Assembly: GCA_018398815.1 (NCBI GenBank)
Contig: CM031611.1
Span: 43,533,528-43,597,527, forward strand
Direction: 5' to 3'
Source of the DNA: Conus ventricosus
Lineage: Eukaryota > Mollusca > Gastropoda > Neogastropoda > Conidae
DNA length: 64,000 nt
Shown here: piece by piece, positions 58,900 through 64,000 of the stretch
Numbering within the stretch: the stretch's first letter is position 1
How the letters are laid out: every line of letters begins with the position of its first letter
The notes under the pieces: model-generated
Told to the model about the DNA's origin: nothing
Databases searched by the model: none
What the model saw: the letters and a program-made list of their open reading frames with translations, nothing else
Program-made: the position numbers and the translations under genes

Positions 58900-60840
58900 G
58901 CATCAGTGACCCGGTCGTAGGTAGTCATGAAAGGGGTCGGGGGGTACTTTTTTAAAGGGGGGTTTGTGCTTCTTTTTTTTTCTGTCAGTCCACGAAGCTG
59001 GGGAAGGATTTGGGCTTTGTTTTGCTGCTTGCCCCTTTTCTTTTCTTTTTTTTTCTTCTTTTCCGCAAAGGGCTTCTGTACGATGAGTTCGTTGACGTTG
59101 AGCTGGATCAAAACCCCTTTTTCATGCATGTTTACAGTTCTGACAGCTCTGGGTTTGGAGGCAGGGGTTTGTCCTCATGTTCAGGTTTGCCTCCTACTAG
59201 CGGACTGCCCGGGTTGTTTAGCAAAGTGGGACTAGTAGCAGGCCTTGGGGGAAATGGGTTTCGCGTGTTGAAGCCTCGGATAGAAGTCAGTCTTTGGGCT
59301 TTTAGACTTTGATTGTCGCAATAGAGAGGCGGGGGTGTTGACGGGAGATCTACGAAAAGATGCCCTTGGGAGACACTTTTTCTTCTTGATTTCTTTCGTA
59401 AAAAGGTTGAGGGGTTGGGGAAGGTTTTAAAAAATTGTTCAGGCAGGGTTCCAAGACTTTTCCCCCCGCAGTACGGGGGGCTCGTTCCTTTTTTCCCCCA
59501 TAAAAGGCTGTAGGCGTTTTGATCGAAGACCCGGGGGTTTGACAGGGGTATTAAGACTTGTATGTCGCCAAGTTTGGCGGAGTAGGGCCCTCTGCCCCCC
59601 TTTCACTGCTCGTTTTTGACGGGCCATTTCTTGTCGAAGTTCTTTAGATTTCTTGCACCCAACTTTTTTGACATCGTTACTTCGCTGCCCGTGGGCCCGA
59701 ACTGTGTGTCCCCCGTTAATCTTTATTTCAGTCGTGGGGCATCTTCCGGCGAGGTTTTTCTTCGTTCTTCCTTTGATGCGCAGCCCTTTTTTTTTGCGAA
59801 ATTGACTTCTTTATTTTTGTTTGTTCTTTTCCCCCCCCCCCCCGCGGCTGGTTTTCCCTAACGGGGGGTTTACTCTTTCCCTGATCCGTAGCCCTGTTGA
59901 TTTTTTCTTTTCTGCTTTTAAAATTGATACTGTTGTCTTTCTGGCATTTGCTTGAAGTTCCCTTGCGTGGGGCCCCAGCCGTCCTGTAGACGGGGAACGG
60001 TGGGGGGGTGAAGGAAGGCTGAGGGGAATGTTTTTGGGGGGGGGACATCGCTGGTTGCGCCCCTCTTGGGGGGATTTACTGCTGCCTTTTATGCGCCCTT
60101 AGGTGTTGCTTGAGGCTTTTCCCCTTTAGAGCAGCGCCCATATTTCTCCTCCACCGCTGCAGCATGTCGGGGGCCCCTGGTCTGTTCGTGGCATTTGGGG
60201 ATGGGGTTTCCTCACCCCCGTTGTGCTTCCTTTGTTGCTTCTTATTCTATGAAGGTAGCCCGGGGGTTTCCTTGTAAACGCTTCTGTCCTCTTCAAGGAT
60301 GCCGGGGGCACTGTTGACGAAGGCGTCCCGAAGTAAAGTTTGGGTCGAGAGGGCGTCAGGATTCGCCTCGTAGTCTTTTACCCCTGCATGCGGAGTGTTG
60401 ATGCTATTTGCCTAAGACTCGCCCCCACCCAAACTGTCGCCCTGAAAAGGCCCGTCAGTGTTGAGTGTCTTTTTGTTCCCCCCCTTTTTGTTCAAAATCT
60501 TGATTATTTTCCACTGAGTTGATTCCCCCGCTTCCGTGTCGGATCTCTTGCTTGGCTGCCGTCAAAGGGGTTTAAAAGCCGCTTGCCGCTAGCGGTCGGG
60601 TGGGTGAAGTTCGGGTGAGGGGCCCCCCTGGGCAAATTTCCCCCACTCGCCCGCCTGAAATTTTTCGCAGCTTGTAGATCGCGGGGTTCTGGTTCTGGAA
60701 GGTCGCCGCTCGGTGTTGTTTGATCTTGGGGTTTGCCGTGGGCCATCTCTTCAATGTTCCATAATCTATCTGAGAAGCTGGGCTGGGCCCAGCGGCTTAC
60801 TGAGTCTGGTCTGCTGCAATAAGGCTTATTCTTTATTATG
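58900..60840 (-). pseudogene. Presumed gag/protease part of the Gypsy-type element
   Basis: Located between the 5' LTR and RT. The frames are proline- and lysine-rich (for example ETLLNPFDG-like and DLPEPEPRDLQAAKNF near 60,690), but I cannot identify capsid or zinc-knuckle motifs, so this is assigned by position only. Confidence 0.35.
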
Positions 60841-60867
60841 ATCCACAAACCATTTGACACCAAAAAT

Positions 60868-61742
60868 TTGGCAAAGGGACTTAGGGCAAAGGGAAAAGTC
60901 GACGAAACCCCCCGGATTTTCAACTTCTTTTTTTATGTCGGATGCTCAATTCACTTGGCCTGCCCCTTTGCACAATTAATCATTCAGACTAAATCTGCGG
61001 GGTGTTGTGGATCAAAAGAAGTAGCGGACAGCAACAACCCGCTCGATCAGCCAGGGGAAAAAACTTGAACCAGACCAGAAAACTGTTTCCTTCTCTTTTA
61101 TGACGCAAGATCTGTCAGGAGACCCGTCCAAGAACAACTGCGCAAGAAAACGCGCAAGAAAAAACTGCTCCAAAAACAACTGCGCAAGAACAACCCTGAA
61201 CACCGAAACCTCCTTTTTATAGCCGCGCAATTGATCGGGCGACCAAAATACCAGATCACCTAACAACAAAAACACGAAACAAATTAACGACCAACTCACG
61301 AATCATCCCCACCAAAGACATCGAAGCAAAAATAATCTTTAAAAAAACGTAAATCAATATAAAATCAATTTTAAACCCAAAACTGTTAAAAGAAACTTAA
61401 TCAAGTTTCCGATTAAATTTTTTGCTTTGCCTAAAACGAATGTAAACAAGGGAAATATCGTGCAACTAAACCCCAAGCAAAATGTATCAAAATTTTTTAT
61501 TCCCCAAAAAATTGATTTCCTTCTTCGTTTTTTTTTGTTTTTGATGTATGTTTTTTGTTTAAACTAAAAACAGCTTAATGTTTTTTTTTCGATTAAATTA
61601 TATTTACCTATTTCCAGGAAACATATCTATTTTGGATCTACAATCTATCTTTATGATTAAAGAGCGTTTGAGTATTCGTTTTTTAAGAGTGTTTTTCTTG
61701 TAAAATGGGTAAAAAATGTAAAAACTTTTCTTTACTTTCCAA
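60868..61742 (-). repeat. 5' LTR (element sense)
   Basis: Shares with 54,443-55,295 ttagggcaaag, cggatgctcaa, cagactaaatctg-gggtgttg, cttaatcaagtttccgatt, tggatctacaat and ctttactttcc in the same order. On the minus strand a tggtgtcaaatgg primer-site-like sequence lies just inside (about 60,850). Confidence 0.75.
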
Positions 61743-63392
61743 ATTATTTTTATTTATTCTTCTTTTTATTTTATCATTATTTTTTTTGTTTTTTTATTAT
61801 CTTTTTTTATTCTTTTTATTTTTTTTACTTGATTTTATTTGTTTTTTTTTTTTTTTTTAAAAAATTGTTTTTGATTATTTTTTTTTTACTTTATTTTATT
61901 TACCACCGTTTCACACACCCCCCCTTATTTTTTTTTCCCCCCCCCCCCCCAAACCTCCTCAATAATTCCCCCCCTAATCCCCTCTTTCCGTTTGGCATTT
62001 TTGATTTTGGGGCGCAGGGAATGAATAACCCTTTTAAGTGGCTACTGTTCTTTTGTCACTGTCCAAAAGTTATGTTTTTTTTCCTGAAAAAGCCCCAAAA
62101 GGTCGAAATCATTGTGTCATCCTGTACTTGCTGTGTCCTTGGCGGGGAACTAACCCCCCCCCTTTTTAAATTTTGCGTATTTTCGCTCTCAGTCACTCCG
62201 TTTGAAAGTGCAAATTCTTGTTTTAGCGCCGCTCCATCCCACCTAGTCTTCACTCTCTCCACCGAGTCTCTTTTCCTGTCAAGTAACAGATTTGCCTGCA
62301 GAGTTTATGGTTTTGAGTTCGAACCTATGTCTCGTCCCCATTAATAAAGGATCCGATCAGTTAGAAGGTATGGGACTCGCACGCCTTTTTGTTGATCATG
62401 CCCTGCCCCAGACACAGTGAGTGAGTGAACCTTTGGTCGAATATGCGTAGGGAAAAACTGGCATTTCGTTTGTTTTTTTCACCTACGTCCCTCCCCAAAA
62501 GCTGTTTCCTGTCCACAGGGTCCCCTACCACAGAAAAAATTCCCTTTCCCTCACAGTGCCCGGTGGGAAATTTGGGGTGGACTTGGGGAGGGGGTTGCCA
62601 ATGCTTTTTTTCGGAGCCTTTTACTTTCCCCTTTTTAAAAAATTTTCACTACCGATTACCTACAAGATAAGTTGGGTAATAAAGGGGTGGGGCTGTGTGG
62701 TTTTTCGTCCTCCCCCTCTACCCTCCCCCATTTGTTTTCTAGGGCATGGTTTGTTTCCCCTTCTTTTTGACAGGTAGTTGTTCATTTTTTACTGAGAATG
62801 AAGACAAAAAAGGGGGGGGGATGGGTGGAGGTGGGGCTTTTAAATAACATTTTCTGATTCTGTCGTTGTTTTTTAAAGAAAAAAATATTTTTTATGAAAA
62901 AAAGCACATAGGGATGATTGCATTTTTAATTTTGAAATCAGTTTGGGATGACAAAATTTACGTTGGAAATGGTTTCTTGAACCCTTTGCCCTAGAAGATG
63001 TTAAGTTTGTTACCCGGTCAAAATTTTTCTAAAGTTCATGCCCACAAAGGGGCTTTTTGTCAAAGGTGTGGTGCACATAAAATCCACATTCCTGGGCCCA
63101 ACGTCAAGTCCAAAAAAGAAATTGCCTACCAATTCCGTGGGTGGTATTTTTGTCTGATTTTTAAACTTGGCTGGATTTGTTTTTTTACTGGGGAATGTGA
63201 ACCCCTTTGGGAAAGGGTACTAAAGGGAAACTTTGCAGTTATTCAATCATCACTAACTTTTTAAAGGGTATTTGGCACTAATGGTCGGCAAATCTGTGCA
63301 GATTAGAATCCATTAATGTTCTTAGCAAGTGAATTTTTGAGAAATGAAAATAAAGATAATATTTTTAATGCTTAGATATTTGTTTCCTTATT
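61743..63392. other. Presumed upstream intron or promoter side of PSMC2
   Basis: A T-rich stretch (61,743-61,880) and a possible SINE. I searched for a PSMC2 start exon and did not find one. The 88-codon frame at 62,998-63,264 contains a CxxCGAHK-like segment but has no support. Confidence 0.4.
62250..62420 (-). repeat. Possible tRNA-derived SINE
   Basis: On the minus strand a gcgtgcgagtccc A-box-like segment is followed by a B-box-like aggttcgaactc (about 62,315-62,330). The sequence lies in the low-quality stretch, so boundaries are uncertain. Confidence 0.35.
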
Positions 63393-63409
63393 GGTGTGTG
63401 TGTGTGTGT

Positions 63410-63453
<44 letters not shown>
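63393..63453. repeat. (GT)n microsatellite
   Basis: About 60 bp of GT with one GG slip, 90 bp before the PSMC2 exon; sequence quality looks normal again here. Confidence 0.9.
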
Positions 63454-63457
<4 letters not shown>

Positions 63458-63540
63458 TTCTCCATACTGCTTTACAGTTTCTTTTGTTTTATGATTTATT
63501 ATAGAATTATCAGATATTAACACAGAACATTCTTTTACAG

Positions 63541-63578
63541 CTCTGGATGAAGGAGATATAGCCCTTCTAAAAACTTAT
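63541..63578 (+). CDS. PSMC2: PSMC2 (26S proteasome ATPase Rpt1) internal exon
   Basis: A 38-bp exon after a ttttacag acceptor and before a gtgagt donor. Two bases of an alanine codon are followed by LDEGDIALLKTY. This matches the segment near residue 25 of animal PSMC2, just before the conserved glycine-glutamine of the coiled-coil region. PSMC2 is one of six AAA ATPases forming the base ring of the 19S regulatory particle; it unfolds substrates for the 20S proteasome in cytosol and nucleus. Only this exon lies in the window. Later exons must be beyond 64,000. The upstream exon with the start codon should lie to the left, but I could not find it in the poor-quality sequence there. Identification rests on twelve consecutive residues plus correct splice sites. 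Confidence 0.82.
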
Positions 63579-64000
63579 GTGAGTATTAATCAGAGTTGTT
63601 GATTTGTCATGGTCCATACTTCTTTTTCTTCTTTTTTTTAATTTTTATTTTTAATCTTTTGCGTCATTTCTCTCTTTACATGGATCTGTCTTTTTCTGTC
63701 TGTCTGCTGTTTGTCTGTGTATGTTTGCCTTTCAGAGTTAATATCAACCTGAATTTGTCGACCTGGTTTATTCAATTGTTCTTTCTTTTCTTCTTCTTTT
63801 TGTCTGTCTCTGAGTTTCTCTCTCTATCATGTATATCTGTCTACTGTCTGTCTGTCTCTGTCTTACTGTCTGTCAATCTGTCTAAGTATAATTACTATTA
63901 TTATAATAATTTTAATTGGCCAATCTCTTGTATTCTGTTGTTCTTTTCATTCTTCTTTTCAGTTTTTGTCTTTCTCTGAGTTTCTCTCTCTTTCTCTGTC
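63579..64000 (+). other. PSMC2 intron start, pyrimidine-rich
   Basis: The intron after the PSMC2 exon is TTC/TGTC-rich. Two related copies of a ttcttttc...gagtttctctctct block occur (63,780-63,830 and 63,940-64,000). The open frame across it is low-complexity Phe/Leu/Ser and not a gene. Confidence 0.6.

Larger units (their letters stand above)
54443..61742 (-). mobile_element. Gypsy-type LTR retrotransposon, frame-shattered
   Basis: Two direct repeats (~54,443-55,295 and ~60,868-61,742) flank ~5.6 kb in which RT, RNase H and integrase follow each other on the minus strand in that order, which defines Gypsy/Metaviridae rather than Copia. Length about 7.3 kb. Each domain is recognisable only by piecing neighbouring frames together. 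Confidence 0.78.

Noticed and set aside
62998..63264. 88-codon frame with a CxRCGAHK segment as the PSMC2 start exon or a zinc-finger gene
   Set aside because: It does not match the PSMC2 N-terminus, lies in poor sequence and has no splice support.

Overview
The window is eukaryotic: interrupted coding sequence with matching splice sites and phases, huge dinucleotide microsatellites, several non-LTR retrotransposons, an LTR retrotransposon, short SINE-like repeats and one assembly gap of exactly 1,000 N. The non-LTR family with RNase H and the style of the short interspersed repeats (an AAAGCGCTTAGAGCTTGGTC core and a (CAA)n-tailed repeat) suggest a marine gastropod mollusc. That placement is inference, not proof.

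Two host genes can be supported. On the minus strand, eight exons between 49,556 and 28,911 join with consistent phases into 801 bp of open frame ending in a stop codon. This gives at least 266 residues of a protein I do not recognise. On the plus strand, a 38-bp exon at 63,541-63,578 encodes the conserved N-terminal segment of the 26S proteasome ATPase Rpt1 (PSMC2). The two genes point away from each other. The ~14 kb between them holds a 40-bp minisatellite, a CR1-like retrotransposon end and a whole Gypsy-type element.

Layout: 0-9.9 kb is intergenic, with SINEs, non-LTR fragments, a 44-bp minisatellite and a decayed reverse transcriptase carrying an internal 34-bp array. 9.92-10.92 kb is the gap. 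14.69-20.63 kb is an almost full-length I/Nimb-like non-LTR element on the minus strand, flanked by a perfect 13-bp target-site duplication and nested inside an older interspersed repeat. 21.8-27.2 kb is purine-rich DNA made of diverged ~1.5 kb repeats and a degenerate ~100-bp motif, from which a homogeneous 69-bp array has grown. 28.9-49.6 kb is the minus-strand gene. Its introns hold an A/G tract, giant CA arrays, a 97-bp-armed hairpin, a PiggyBac-like relic, an RNase H fragment, a 59-bp array that repeats a splice donor, a 76-bp array and a SINE-interrupted 46-bp array. 49.8-51.2 kb is 35 copies of a 40-bp unit. 51.7-52.9 kb is the CR1-like end. 54.4-61.7 kb is the Gypsy-like element.

Between about 52.45 and 63.3 kb the text looks like unpolished sequence: inflated homopolymers and a frameshift every few dozen codons in otherwise recognisable domains. 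Long open frames over the tandem arrays are by-products of stop-free repeats and are not genes.
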